A stretch of DNA of 64,000 nt, taken from assembly GCA_947579605.1 (NCBI GenBank), contig OX388317.1:22401384-22465383 (forward strand), read 5' to 3'. This document shows, piece by piece, positions 21,894-33,330 of the stretch (within the stretch, counting starts at the first letter, position 1; each line of letters opens with the position of its first letter). The position numbers and the translations under genes were made by a program. The notes under the pieces are model-generated. The model ran no database searches, was not told the origin of the DNA, and saw nothing but the letters and a program-made list of their open reading frames with translations. The DNA is from Athripsodes cinereus (taxonomy: Eukaryota; Arthropoda; Insecta; Trichoptera; Leptoceridae).

Positions 21894-22427
21894 GGGGTGT
21901 TCACATTTGGCGAATATCGCCAGGCGAATTTCAAAATATAACGTCAGGCGAAAAAACAAAAATCGCCGTACGCCCATTGATCGTTACACCTGTTCACACA
22001 GTCCACCGATTTAGAAACGATCTGTCAGATGCGCTTTGATTTTGACACTGTTTTCAAAATGGCGGACGTCGAGATGGAGATCGCGAAGTGTTTATTTTTA
22101 GTCGAAAATGTTATAGTAGAGGTTATAAGGCGCCTTTTAATTAAGGAAACAAACGCCACAAACCAACAACAAAGATAACAGCTGTCACGAAGCGGGAAAC
22201 ATTATAAAATTTATAGGTTATAAAGTTTTTACCATAGATACGAAAGCCGCGTACATCTGCGCATGCGCGTTCGTTCAATCGGCCGAAAATGTTGGAAGGT
22301 GGTCAACTCGAGACGATATCGTTTCTACTGGTTTTTATCGTTTCAGACTAGCTGTCATTTTGTTCACACGGTTCAAATGGCTGGCGATATTTTGGTGCCT
22401 GGCGATATTCGCCAAAGTGAGAACACC
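21894..22427. mobile_element. MITE nested in the TTA-flanked element
   Basis: Left end GGGTGTTCACATTTGGCGAA continues into TATCGCCAGGC; the right end, reverse-complemented, reads GGTGTTCTCACTTTGGCGAA then TATCGCCAGGC. The interior is relatively GC-rich for the window and has no conserved ORF. No target duplication could be fixed, so the superfamily is open. Confidence 0.6.
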
Positions 22428-22539
22428 ACATTATATCATCATGGATAAGCTTGTCGCCTTATGCTATACGCATGCGCAAAACCGTTTTACCTAATTTCTC
22501 ACTCATTATCAGTGCGCGTAGGGCGGCGTCTAGATTTTT

Positions 22540-22616
22540 CGTCGCCTCAGAACAACAAGATTCTATCTTATGTGTTATTCCCTATGTTGATAGAACCTTG
22601 TTGTTCTGAGGCGACG
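22540..22616. repeat. Strong hairpin, 28-bp arms
   Basis: Arms 22540-22567 and 22589-22616 are reverse complements with one mismatch (core CGTCGCCTCAGAACAACAAG), with a 21-base spacer. It lies inside the TTA-flanked element, just right of the nested MITE. It could be the ends of a very small TIR element or an RNA hairpin; the sequence does not decide. Confidence 0.65.
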
Positions 22617-23601
22617 TTTTGTCCGTCTGAATGCGAAATAACGAGTGTTTGTAAACAATAGACCGCGCAGGTAGAAAAAGTGTTGCTAGTAAAGGAAATA
22701 AATATATCTGATAAAGTAATGAATATTGTATATAATATACACAGTATAACTTATTTTAATAATTTAAAATATTAAAAGGCCGCATTACTGTCGGAAAGAT
22801 CGACAGAAATAGATGTATCAATTTCGTATCATACATAATATTGTTTTATGTATTTATTTTTACTAAAGATTTCTATATTTATATAATAAGTTGTAGTTCT
22901 ATGCAATGCGTTTTATAAAAAAAAAACAGAAAAAATAAATGCATATTAAATAGTATCGAAATGACTTATAATTATTTAACATAAACAGAATATTTCTTGT
23001 AATACAAAACCTAAATTAAAATAAAATTGGTGAAATAAACAACTTGTCTATGTAAAATATTTCCCGAAAAGTAAGGAAGTTTCATAATACGGCGCGCGAG
23101 ACTAGTTGCGCGCATGTTGAGGGTACCCTAAACAGTGATATGTTACAACTAGATTCGCAATGTCATACAAATATTCTCTAAAAATGTGTACCCACCCGTC
23201 GAGGTACAATACCTGAGTAATATATATTCATCTCTTTTCTTATGTATATATTCATCCCTATCTAACGGCCTTTGTCGTCTGTAATAATCCCCATTCTCAT
23301 ATTGTCTATCTCTTGTTATCTACAAACAATTTATATGTGTGTCGCTTTTTTTCAAACTAAAAATTGCGGCACCAAGGACCGCAAAGAGATTTTATTGATG
23401 GTACATGTTTGAGATTCATATTGCAAATCTAGGTATAACATATTATCACTGACCCTAAACTGTACTCTGACTGGCCCTAACATTTTTGAGCTAGATAGGT
23501 GCTATCTTGAAGTTTATCGACATTGATATACAGGATTATTGAAATTATTTTGGATCGCGTTTCAAAGTAGCCCTAAGGCCAGTATGAAATACTAGGCCTT
23601 A

Positions 23602-25617
23602 GATGTCTTTGATTTAGATAATGAAAAATTTGATGGAGTTGAAATTCAAAATTACCTGAAGTATATTTTTCAGATGTACGTTGTTCATTTTACTTTTAAG
23701 CTAACTTCGCTAGCTATTTTATAATATTTAGAAGTGTGAATGGCGTTTCAGCGGCCGCTTTTATCTCATTACTCATTAATTAACACACAACATCCAACTT
23801 ATATAAGATTATAAATTATGGAAAGCTTTGAAAGTTACAAGGTCAAGATTAAGCTCTGGCAAAACAATAAGTTAGTAGTAGTAATAACACCTTACAATGT
23901 TATGTATTATTATTATTAATTTGTAATATATTGTATGCTGTAACTAAGCTTTTGTAAGTTCATATTAAACAGAGCTTAAAGTTTCCAAGCGTACGTTCAA
24001 TCCACTTTTTGAGCCCCGTATAACTTGATAATAAATAGTAACAGTGAGCTAATTTATTACCCTGTAAAATTATCGTAATAGTCATATTCATTCTCTAAGT
24101 TTTGTTGCTGACCAATAGTTCCGTAATGAAGAAACACCAGCTTTGGGCTAAATTTTCGTTAATAAATAATTTTGTTGATCTTTTTCTCTAAAATATTCTC
24201 TTTCGTATCGATTTTTTTGTTGTTGTAATTTTAAGACTTAATCTGTTCATTTTCAGAACATGTGTAATTTATAACATTTATTACGTGTATCAAATCATTA
24301 ATCATTATTAGACCGATACAAAATTTAATATTGAAAGTTATAAGATTGTTCTTTTTTAATTAATCATATTTTAAACAAATCTACGAGATGAGTGGATGAA
24401 ACATGCTACCCAATTTTTATTCGTGTACTTTGAAAAGGTTGTATTTTCATATCGTAGTAAATAAATATTTTAATATTCATATATCCACAATGTGAGCCTT
24501 TTACATTATATACAACACAAAAATAAACAAAACGAATTCTCAATTACAATACAGTTAGAGTAAGAGATGAACAATTTTGAGGAATAAAATATAAATAGTA
24601 TTCAAATTATGTAAAACATTGGTCAAAATAAAATTATTATGAAAGACAAATGAAAATATTAGGGTCGGTCATAGAATATCAATAAAATGTTTAGTTATTT
24701 GTCAGGATTATTACGAGATTATCTAATTAACATATAAATCAAAAGATAAGACCTCTAATATGACATTAATAGAATAAGTGACTCAAATCTCAATATTTTC
24801 TTGAGAGAAATTAATGATATAAAAATATAAAATTCATATTACATATATTCTCAAATTGTGAATATTACATTTTTATTCTGAGATTATTAACAATCAATCG
24901 AAAAGTAAAATGTGCCTTATGATGACTTTACTGTTGATATCTTGCTCGAAAGAAACAAAAAATAATACATAACACATCAAATGGACCAAAACATATTTAA
25001 TATTCTATTCCACTGAGCATTTGTCAAATTTAGAAAATGAAGAGGAGCACGCATCGACCATTTACAAAACTTAAGATTTACGTAAATATTAAAAGTCCAC
25101 GTACACCCAATAGTCGACCTCTTCGAGTAGGTGACTACTGTAATATCTCAAATTAAATATTTTACCCGACGAATGAATTCCCAGCTGTACAATCTCTGAA
25201 TTCGTTCATTGAGATTAATGTTTTTACGTCTAGTCCGAAGAATGGAATGAAGCTTCAACAGATCGATAGAAGAATAAATACATAGAAGACGTCCCACAGG
25301 GATCACAATGCTGCCCAAATAAAATGTCTAGTTCGTTCTTACTTATATGTTTATATTGGTATGTATATTTATAATTGCGACGTCTTTTGTATTACCTAAT
25401 TAGATAAAGATCGTGCAATAAAAAAAAACAGTATTTTAAATTTAATCGTTTGAGGCTTTGTCCGTTTACATCGTGAAACATATATTGCAGAAAAAAAAAT
25501 ATAGAACCATTGATCTAACTTGTTAACATGTTAGATGCTTAATACATTTCCAGAATACAATATCCATATCTACCCATACAATCATATTCTAATAAATGAG
25601 ACAGCTAGGATATTTGA
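23602..25617. other. AT-rich sequence shared by both copies
   Basis: No gene recognised. Matches the flanks of the insertions in 6260-11258 and shows the empty sites of three copy 1 insertions (7151-9342, 9433-9832, 9952-10229). Confidence 0.5.
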
Positions 25618-25748
25618 TAATAATAATAATAACTAAACATTTTTGTAGAAATTCAAAAATCATAACACCTCCGGAACAATAGGGTCTTTAACCATGCCTT
25701 GAACACCTCCACACTCTCCAGAGTGTGATGGTCGTAATTGATGCATGT
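25618..25748 (-). repeat. LINE 3' end, family C (copy 2)
   Basis: Counterpart of 11259-11420, with the same minus-strand Val-Glu-x-Phe-Lys motif ending at about 25653. A small deletion separates it from copy 1 near 25640. Confidence 0.6.
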
Positions 25749-26422
25749 TATAAACATGCAAGTTGTGCTCTCCGTGGCAAGAATAAATAATACATTCGGG
25801 ATAAGTGTCATCGCCGGATTGAAGACACAAAATATTCGCAATATTTTTAAAAATGTTTTCAAGAACTTACATATAAGAAAAAATACTTATATTTCTGTAA
25901 ATAAGTTATGTACAAATGTTTATTTGTCAATCAGAGGTTTATTACATGAGGAAAACCGAGTTTGAAGCTAGTATCAAATGAAACCTTTTCTCCATCATCA
26001 AGAGTTTGTTGTCTGACCTTTTTCATTGGGTAAAGATGCCAGGTGACGAACCTCTAAAGCGTCCCTAAGTTTGAAATAAGCCCTAAAGGACGATTCTACT
26101 ATATTTTGCTATAATATAAGTTATAATAGCATATAAAAATTTGTAGACTAAATTCATCTTCGAAAACATTTTATACCAACGAGTATATTACAGAGAAGTA
26201 TAAGGAAAAAGATAATATACAGTAGGTATAGAGATGAAGATGGATAAATCAATTTTGTTTAAATTGGATGAAGTTGGGGAAAACTAACAAAGTATGTAAA
26301 GATTGATCAATATGGCATTCCGATCTCTCTGCCAACCCCGCCATGGACCCGATGTGAGGGTATGGATGGATTAATATATTAATAACAATGTTTATTCAAT
26401 TGAATTATACAAGAAAAAAAAT

Positions 26423-26588
26423 TAATATTTTATTTATTTATTTATTCATTCTTTACTGTATATTGATAAAAAACAATTACATAAAATGGTATACATTCAA
26501 ATTAAATACAATCAATATACAGAGGGCGAGTTTATCGCAAAGGCGCGATCTCTTCCAACTAACCCTAAAGTATTAACTTTAAAAAAAA
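26423..26588 (-). repeat. LINE 3' end, family B (copy 2)
   Basis: Counterpart of 12095-12260. Minus strand keeps the Arg-Ala-Phe-Ala-Ile-Asn-Ser-Pro-Ser-Val-Tyr-stop ending. Confidence 0.55.
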
Positions 26589-27288
26589 ATAAACATATGA
26601 TGAAAATAAAAAAACATACATACACACATACACACATATAAGGAGTAGGAGGATGTAAATTTCTGAAAGAGCGGGTTTTAGAAAGCGCGGACGTTCGAGA
26701 ACTACGTAGCTTGATCACATGCATCAAATTATCAGGAACGGCTATTAAAATATACACATTATTATATGTATGCTTCGTACAAAGAAATATTGTTAATATA
26801 AATCTACGGGTACATAATATAGTAATTTATTAATAGGTTCAGGCATAGGGGACGTTTGTGGATTTTCCATGTTTGAGAAATATCTTTATGATATACAATC
26901 TACATAGAAACTTGCGTACGTACTAAATACAATACTAACCATACATAGATGTATACTGGGAGTAGTAATAATAAATTATACTCGTGGTCCAGTGACCTTT
27001 TCAACTAGAAATATACGTATATTAAATGTTTTAGTTCTTCTACTAACTATGTAAGTACATAGCTAATACAAAATATTGAAACATCATCACCATCAGGCCG
27101 TTTCCCTTTCAGGAAAGGAACGAGCGCCACTTGTGTTTATTTTATGTTACAGCATTGACAAATAGTTTTGCGTGTGACTGATTATAGGTTGGTTTGGGTT
27201 AGAGCTGGTGTTATTTTATGCTACAGTGTTGTGCACGAAAAATACAACTTATTAATTTTGTGCTTATAAAATCGAACGAAACTAGATC

Positions 27289-27833
27289 GATATAATATTT
27301 CAGATGAAATACTTTATGGTTGCGTAAATATTAATAAAAAAAATAAATAGCGTGTTTCACCACGATGTATCTTTTGTCAATATCTACCGGTAGTCGGAAA
27401 TAATCAAATATTTTTACAGTTATATTGTTTGTAGGAAAAGTAACAGCCTTGAAAAACAGCCAAAAGAAAAAGCCTTGAAAAACCATATAACGCATTTATC
27501 ATAATTTACTTTGCAATCTCAGTTAATTCAAAATGTAATAACCACATGTAATACAATATATTTATAAGCATTGAGCTAATGTAAATGTAGATATTAAGAT
27601 AAAACTGAACTTGGTTTTTGATACTATGAATTATTAGTTGTCCCAAAAGAGATCAGAACCGCCTTCTGAATTATAATAATAACAATTTATATACTAAAGT
27701 TTCATTTGTTTCTAAGATAATGTTAGCATTTGGGAGATCATTTGTGCTTAATTTTTTGATTAAAGAAAATTCTATTTTGGTATATCGTCACGCATCAGAA
27801 GAAAAACATCGTGTAAAAAACATACAGATCATC
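27289..27833. other. AT-rich unique sequence
   Basis: First sequence right of the duplicated region with no counterpart left of the gap. No gene or repeat recognised. Confidence 0.5.
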
Positions 27834-28540
27834 ATTGACATTGAAGTTGAATACACGGAACATTTCAGACATTGAAGTTGAATACACGGAATTCACCAAA
27901 AATGCTCTATAACACATTAATTTTCTCCATTTCAAATAACATAAGACATTGAAGTTGAATACACGGAATTCACCAAAAATGCTATATAACACATTAATTT
28001 TCTCCATTTCAAATAACATAAGACATTGAAGTTGAATACACGGAATTCACCAAAAATGCTATATAACACATTAATTTTCTCCATTTCAAATAACATAAGA
28101 CATTGAAGTTGAATACACGGAATTCACCAAAAATGCTATATAACACATTAATTTTCTCCATTTCAAATAACATAAGACATTGAAGTTGAATACACGGAAT
28201 TCACCAAAAATGCTATATAACACATTAATTTTCTCCATTTCAAATAACATAAGACATTGAAGTTGAATACACGGAATTCACCAAAAATGCTATATAACAC
28301 ATTAATTTTCTCCATTTCAAATAACATAAGACATTGAAGTTGAATACACGGAATTCACCAAAAATGCTATATAACACATTAATTTTCTCCATTTCAAATA
28401 ACATAAGACATTGAAGTTGAATACACGGAATTCACCAAAAATGCTATATAACACATTAATTTTCTCCATTTCAAATAACATAAGACATTGAAGTTGAATA
28501 CACGGAATTCACCAAAAATGCCCAATAACACAATACTTTT
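27834..28540. repeat. 77-bp tandem repeat (minisatellite), nearly 9 units
   Basis: Units begin with AGACATTGAAGTTGAATACA at 27867, 27944, 28021, 28098, 28175, 28252, 28329, 28406 and 28483, each 77 bp and almost identical. The left edge has a shortened unit (about 27834-27866) and the last unit decays after about 28520. Near identity of the inner units points to recent expansion or homogenisation. Small frames across it are by-products of the repeat. Confidence 0.95.
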
Positions 28541-29150
28541 CTCACTCTTTTCTGGAAGATTGTGAGAACCATGTATTAAAAAACGTAAGATTATAATAAA
28601 CTTAAAGCATTTTATGCATTATGTTTTGTTTTAATTAAATTACTTCGTAATATTACGTCTTTTATGGCCCTTTTTACAATATTTTAAGTGCATAGATCAT
28701 CCATGTTCATACTAAAAGTATTCATTAAGGTATGAGGGAAAGCTCTGAGTATATTTTAATCAAATAGAGCTTTCACTTAGTTGCAAGCTGCAGGCAGGTA
28801 TGTGCATACGTAGCTTGCCATCGTCATATGTGAGCACAATCATTTGCATTTAAATTACATCGAGATAGCGCTGAACTTGATACAGGGCTGGTATTCATGA
28901 TAATTTTTCTTTTTACTAACTTAAAATTTTATTCGTCTGGTTCGTATAGTATGTTATCAATATTTTTCATACATTTTCTTTACTTTCATCAATTAAAAAT
29001 ATTATTTACTTAGTATTCCCAAGAAATAAGGTATCCTTTTCTATAAAACACTTATTCGTTTCGGAATATTACTGATTAATTTCATCTGTAAATAAAACCA
29101 AATGAAATCTCTACTTTGATTTGTGTACATCAAAAGCATTTTCCAAACTC
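28541..29150. other. AT-rich sequence, nothing recognised
   Basis: No ORF with a domain and no clear repeat family. Confidence 0.5.
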
Positions 29151-29335
29151 GTGATGCTTACAATTTTTAAGTTGAGTAAGAGGAATCGACGTGCGTGTAT
29201 GAGAAACTGTATGAATGTGGAGGAAGCGAAGGAAGTGTGTAAAGATAGATCTGTTTGGCGTTCCGTTCTCTCTGCCTACCCCACTTGGGACACGGCGTGA
29301 GGGTATAATAGTATAATAATAATAAAAAAATAACA
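29150..29335 (+). repeat. LINE 3' end (RTE-like), 5'-truncated
   Basis: Encodes the end of a LINE ORF (Ala-Cys-Met-Arg-Asn, then Glu-Ala-Lys-Glu-Val-Cys-Lys-Asp-Arg, then WRSVLSAYPTWD-like), followed by GGGTATAATAGTATAATAAT and an (ATA)n/A tail. Same family as 1-180, 41785-42304 (reverse) and 61600-61880 (reverse). Confidence 0.6.
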
Positions 29336-29410
29336 ATTTGTTTTAATATAATGTAAATTCTTCACTTTGAGTTAGCCGATTGATGAAAGCAAAAGTCACT
29401 GTGGAAGTAT

Positions 29411-29590
29411 TCGTCGGTAGCCTGGAGATAGTCTCGGCCTTCAGAATAGGGGGTCGGTGGTTCGATCCCAGGTGCCGGCAAACTCCCCTTTCACGGCACA
29501 AGCTTTTAGCTTAGTGTGAAAGGTGTATAAGGTTGTATTTGGGTTTATAACAAAACCCACATATATCTTTTTTTTTTTAAAAAAAGCCTT
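29411..29590 (+). repeat. tRNA-derived SINE, family S1
   Basis: Starts TCGTCGGTAGCCTGGAGATA, has the B-box GGTTCGATCCC at about 29460, the GCCGGCAAACTCCCCTTTCA body and the AACAAAACCCACATATATC end with a T run then A run. Same family as the minus-strand copies at 15217, 55950 and 56255. Confidence 0.8.
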
Positions 29591-29824
29591 CTTCTTCCTC
29601 TGCTTGTAGTAAATCATTGACCTGTTTGTTCGGAATTTGTTTCTTCTTGCGATGCTGAAGACCAACTATCCTAAAATAAAAGTGTTTTATTTATAATAAT
29701 TTATCTTGAAGTTTCTTATGTTCCTTTTCTCAAGTTGGTTTCAAACGACATTTTTTTTTTCAAAATACAAAAATTACGTATGTATATGAAAATATAGAAT
29801 TTACTTAATTTGTTCTTTAACTGA

Positions 29825-30061
29825 TATTTCAGTGGAACATCCGGCAGAGAATTTGTCTCCCAATATTTTCCGTAAGTTTTCGAGTGTCCTGTAAAAGGCA
29901 GGATTCGAAAAATTAAAGACATTTCAAATCTTTAGTTCAGCGATGAGGCTTGCCAACCATTCTGAGAGTCTTATTTTTGCTGTCATGGATAAGACAGCTT
30001 GCGTATTTATTACATGAAGCTGGTCTACTGGCTACCTCAGTTGTGGTAAATGCCGTGATGG
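29825..30061 (+). repeat. LINE 3' end, family A
   Basis: Contains the family landmarks in order: TGGAACATCCGG, TCGAGTGTCCTGTAAAAGGC, TCAGCGATGAGGCTTGCCA and TGCCGTGATGGG. The expected GGTATAG tail is interrupted after 30061 by another retroposon tail (TTTTATTTTTATTTTTTTATT). Family A has about 15 copies in the window, and its conserved part encodes a peptide with Asn-Ser-Ala-Met-Arg-Leu-Ala-Thr-His-Pro-Glu-Cys. Confidence 0.6.
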
Positions 30062-30230
30062 GATGTTTTTATTTTTATTTTTTTATTTTATTTATTCCTT
30101 CAAAACACACAACAGACAACAACTATATAGGTAATTATACATAATGTACAAGGTAGAAAAAAAATAAAACATTTCACTCAGTCGTCATCCAAAAACCGTG
30201 GGTCACAATTAATTTACATTATTTCAATTT
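30062..30230 (-). repeat. Retroposon tail inserted in a family A copy
   Basis: A T-rich edge (TTTATTTTTTTATTTTATTT) followed by CCTTCAAAACACACAACAGA. This is the look of a minus-strand LINE/SINE end with a (TAAA)-like tail. It interrupts the family A repeat on its left. Family unknown. Confidence 0.4.
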
Positions 30231-30355
30231 TTTTTTTCAATAATTTGAAAAACACAAACACACACGCACACATCAATCACTCGTCTTGCTAGCACACACA
30301 TCTAGTTAATTCCACATTCACTCAAAAACACAGATACTTAAAATTATACAGATAC

Positions 30356-30358
<3 letters not shown>

Positions 30359-30394
<36 letters not shown>
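30359..30394. repeat. (AT)n microsatellite
   Basis: An uninterrupted run of alternating A and T of about 36 bases. Confidence 0.95.
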
Positions 30395-30399
<5 letters not shown>

Positions 30400-30520
30400 C
30401 TTTAGTAATAATACAAAATTATGGGGGGGGATGTGTCCATCATGTTAACTTTTAATATGTCATATCAGTTTCAGAAATTATCCGACTACATAACCACTAT
30501 GAAAATATATTATACTACTA

Positions 30521-30755
30521 CTACTACTACTATACCATCACGGCATATCCCACAAGTGGGGTAGCAAACATGCAAACTGTCCTCTTCGTGCCAATATAAA
30601 ATCAAGACATTCAGGATGGGTGGCAAACCTCATCGCTGAATTTAAGATGTAAAATGTCTTAATTTTTTCGAACACCTGCCTTTTACAGGACACACGAAAA
30701 CTTACGCAGAAGAGTGGGAGACCAATTCTTTACCGGGTGCTCCACGGGATTATTC
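30521..30755 (-). repeat. LINE 3' end, family A, long copy
   Basis: Plus strand starts with (CTA)n TACCATCACGGCATATCCCA and ends TTTACCGGGTGCTCCACGGG. On the minus strand this is the longest clear copy of the family A 3' part, with a (TAG)n tail. A GAGTGTCCTGTAAAAGGC-like block is present in reverse. Confidence 0.7.
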
Positions 30756-31136
30756 TTTAATTATTATTTAAAATATATTATTCTTTATCAAAAGTTGATT
30801 TAGAACATCTGCGCATGATACCGTCGAAATATTTTATCAATTTCGAAACATTAAGTATAAAAAATACATATTAGGTGTATCATTATTTTAAATAATATAT
30901 CTACGTCTTTATTAAAACAATTTTCTATATACGCACTACTTCACTCATCTTTTATATTGAATATAGTTTTTTAGGAATGAGTTAAGTGCTATCTATCTCA
31001 AAAGTTATTTTATTTTATGTGCAAAAAAGACATTAAGTCATATTTATAATGTAATGGTTTTTATAATATTGTTTTATAAAAATGTGCAGTGAAGTCTTCG
31101 GGAAAAAATATATCTTCCACTCTCTTTTGTTAGTTT

Positions 31137-31320
31137 AGTTTCGAGTGTCCTGTAAAAGGCATGTATTTGTAAAACTTTACGACTTCCACTCTACAATTCA
31201 GCGATGAGCCTTGCCAACTCATCAACCATTTTATTATTTTGAGAGGTCAATCTGCATGTTTATGACATGTTGTTGGTCCGCTGACCACCCCACTTGTGGT
31301 TGTAATGCCTAAGCCCGGTT
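31137..31320 (+). repeat. LINE 3' end, family A
   Basis: Starts TTTCGAGTGTCCTGTAAAAG, continues TCAGCGATGAGCCTTGCCAA and CCCCACTTGTGGTTGTAATG. The tail is degraded. Confidence 0.6.
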
Positions 31321-32566
31321 TTGTTCTATTAAATACTTAAAGCGCTATTTTAAAAAAAAATCTGTCTATTTTTGACGTTCTTTTCTTGCCATTATCTTTC
31401 CTTTGGGAGAATCTATCAATCTTTTTTCCTTAACCACCATAACATATACCACAAATAGAGAAACCAACTGCATGTGATGAACATACAAATCGTCATCTTC
31501 GTGCCATAAAATAAAATTTATTCAAAATGTGTATTAAATGCCTGTCCTGTTTACATTAATTGATCTTAACTCGCTTATCAAATATTGTAGTAGTTTTACT
31601 GGAAGACATTGCCTCAAGGCAATATGTACGCCTTATGTAAAATTTATTTTTGACAATAAAGTGTTTATTATTTTTAATGGCATGCGTGAATGAAATACAA
31701 ACACAGCAAAATTAATTTTATACATTTTTATTAACAAATACCTGTTCATTTCACAGAATACTCTTACAAAAAAACAGTAGTAAACCAGGAACTCAATTTG
31801 GAAAAAGTTGTTTTTTTAATTAATTTTAAATATTTACAACATTTCTACCTTTTCTAGCATTGCCTCTGATTAACCGCATGTTAGTTAAATGTCTTCACGG
31901 TGCATGTATGAAGAATCGTGTACAGGGTCGTCAGTAGCGGGTCTTGTTTATTTGCCTATACCAAAGTGCGAGAAATGTGTACATAGGGTTGTACGTTGCA
32001 TAAAATTGAAACACATACATAGGTGCATACATAATAATATCTCATAATTTTCCCGTAAGATGTCGCCTCACAAATTACATATTAAAAACCATCTTTATAA
32101 TAATAATAATAATACACTCTATATATCAATGTGAACGAGGCGTGCTAAACGTGCTTCAGGAAATTCATGTTCGTACTATAATGTACATATATTATTGGCC
32201 TAGCAGCAAGTACATAAATGTACTGCTTATTATGCTTCTCTCTTTCTAACATTCTTCTCGTACGTTCTAATACTTATATTTTGAATTAAGAGTAAATTAT
32301 GTATTAATAAGCAAGTAGTGTGTCCATATCAAACTATTTAATTTAATGCTATTTGATATTGAATTCACAGCTAAACACTAAGAAGCACGATATATTTTAT
32401 AGAAAATAATTTAAAATTTGGTCATAAAATTGATTAAAAGTTAATTAAAGAAATAAATTTAAGACATAGTAGTACAAGAAAGATTCCACTGAATTCAGAT
32501 AACTGTTATATTAACACGACTGACTTTCAAGTTGTCACTTAAATAATTAAGAAAAAATATAAGAAA
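31321..32566. other. AT-rich sequence
   Basis: No gene seen. A weak, short family A trace lies near 31440-31500 in minus orientation. Nothing else recognised. Confidence 0.45.
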
Positions 32567-32578
32567 TACAAAGTAGGT

Positions 32579-32625
32579 CTGCTGGCTACCCCACTTGTGG
32601 GATATGCCGTGATGGTATAGTATAG
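32579..32625 (+). mobile_element. 47-bp LINE insertion (family A) with 12-bp TSD
   Basis: Only the last 47 bp of family A are present, from GCTGGCTACCCCACTTGTGG to a GGTATAGTATAG tail. They are flanked by the perfect 12-bp direct repeat TACAAAGTAGGT (32567-32578 and 32626-32637). This is a textbook target-primed insertion with extreme 5' truncation, and it defines the 3' end of the family. Confidence 0.9.
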
Positions 32626-32692
32626 TACAAAGTAGGTATTATTTAAATAAGTTTGCAATATGTATAGTGAGTCACTATCCAAGTTACTATCC

Positions 32693-32857
32693 TACTGGAG
32701 TAGGAAGGAGGCAGATGTCGTGGCTGCGGAATATACGGCAATGGACCGGAATAACACGGATGGGAGAGCTGGTCCGCACAGCGCGAGACAGGGAGGCATT
32801 CTCCAGAGTGATCGCCAACGTCGGGGGGACCTGATACGGCGCTGATAGAAGAAGAAG
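32693..32857 (+). mobile_element. 5'-truncated LINE insertion with 12-bp TSD
   Basis: Encodes the last residues of a LINE ORF of another family: Arg-Arg-Gln-Met-Ser-Trp-Leu-Arg-Asn, then Ala-Arg-Asp-Arg-Glu-Ala-Phe, followed by a stop and a GAAGAAGAAG tail. The flanks are AAGTTACTATCC at 32681-32692 and 32858-32869. The tail and TSD overlap by the shared AAG, so the exact edge may shift by a few bases. Confidence 0.85.
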
Positions 32858-33084
32858 AAGTTACTATCCATCGGATTGGTCTGCAACGAGTTTAGATTTT
32901 CTTCTCCATTCCTCTCTATTTTCAATAAAATTGCAATTTTGCAACAAAGAATCGGGAATTAAAAAAAGCATTCCACGACATGGGAATCTGTCAAATAATT
33001 TGCATTCAGTGAATACAGCATAGTGTCATAAAATAAAATAAACGCTAATTATGAAGGTTATTAATACAATTAATAATGACACCA

Positions 33085-33325
33085 TCATAGCGTTCTCCAT
33101 AAGCGGTGTAGCCAGCAGACTATTTTTAACATGTAAGTAGTCCTGTTTGTGCCAATAAAAGCAAATACATTTAGGATTGGTGACATACATCATCGCAGAT
33201 CTGAAGATATTAAATGGCTTAAACGTGATGTTTTTCGAACACCGATCTTTTACAGGGCACTAAAAAACTTACAGAAAACAGCGTTTGACCTAAGCTAGGG
33301 ACTCCAGGGAACTTTTTTATAATAT
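33085..33325 (-). repeat. LINE 3' end, family A, diverged
   Basis: On the plus strand it runs from ACACCATCATAGCG through TTAGGATTGGTGACATACAT to TTTTACAGGGCAC and TCCAGGGAA, the reversed family A order. More substituted than the copies at 30521 or 34634. Confidence 0.5.
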
Positions 33326-33330
33326 ATTAT

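Larger units (their letters stand above)
21802..23598. mobile_element. TTA-flanked non-autonomous DNA element, 1797 bp (copy 2 only)
   Basis: Flanked by TTA on both sides (21799-21801 and 23599-23601). Copy 1 has a single TTA at the matching place in GAGTTAAGACTTAGATG. Ends are inverted repeats: GGCCTAGTATTTCGTAC on the left, GGCCTAGTATTTCATAC on the right (reverse complement). TTA duplication with short TIRs starting GG fits PIF/Harbinger. There is no transposase frame. Inside are a second TIR element (about 21894-22427) and a 28-bp-arm hairpin (22540-22616). Confidence 0.75.
13169..27288. repeat. Large duplicated region, copy 2
   Basis: Second copy of 2385-12958, starting at the first base after the gap. 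It is longer because of a CR1-type LINE (15843-20365), a TTA-flanked element (21802-23598), a LINE fragment (14207-14651) and a SINE (about 15217-15399). After ACTAGATC at 27281-27288 it goes on into unique sequence, whereas copy 1 stops there at the gap. Confidence 0.9.

Noticed and set aside
22263..22661. Two frames of 61 and 66 codons in GC-richer DNA.
   Set aside because: They span a MITE end and a hairpin and show no domain.
27795..28019. A minus-strand frame of 74 codons with internal repeats.
   Set aside because: It is only the 77-bp minisatellite read in one frame.
27834..28540. A CRISPR-like array.
   Set aside because: The repeats are directly adjacent 77-bp units without spacers, in a eukaryotic sequence.
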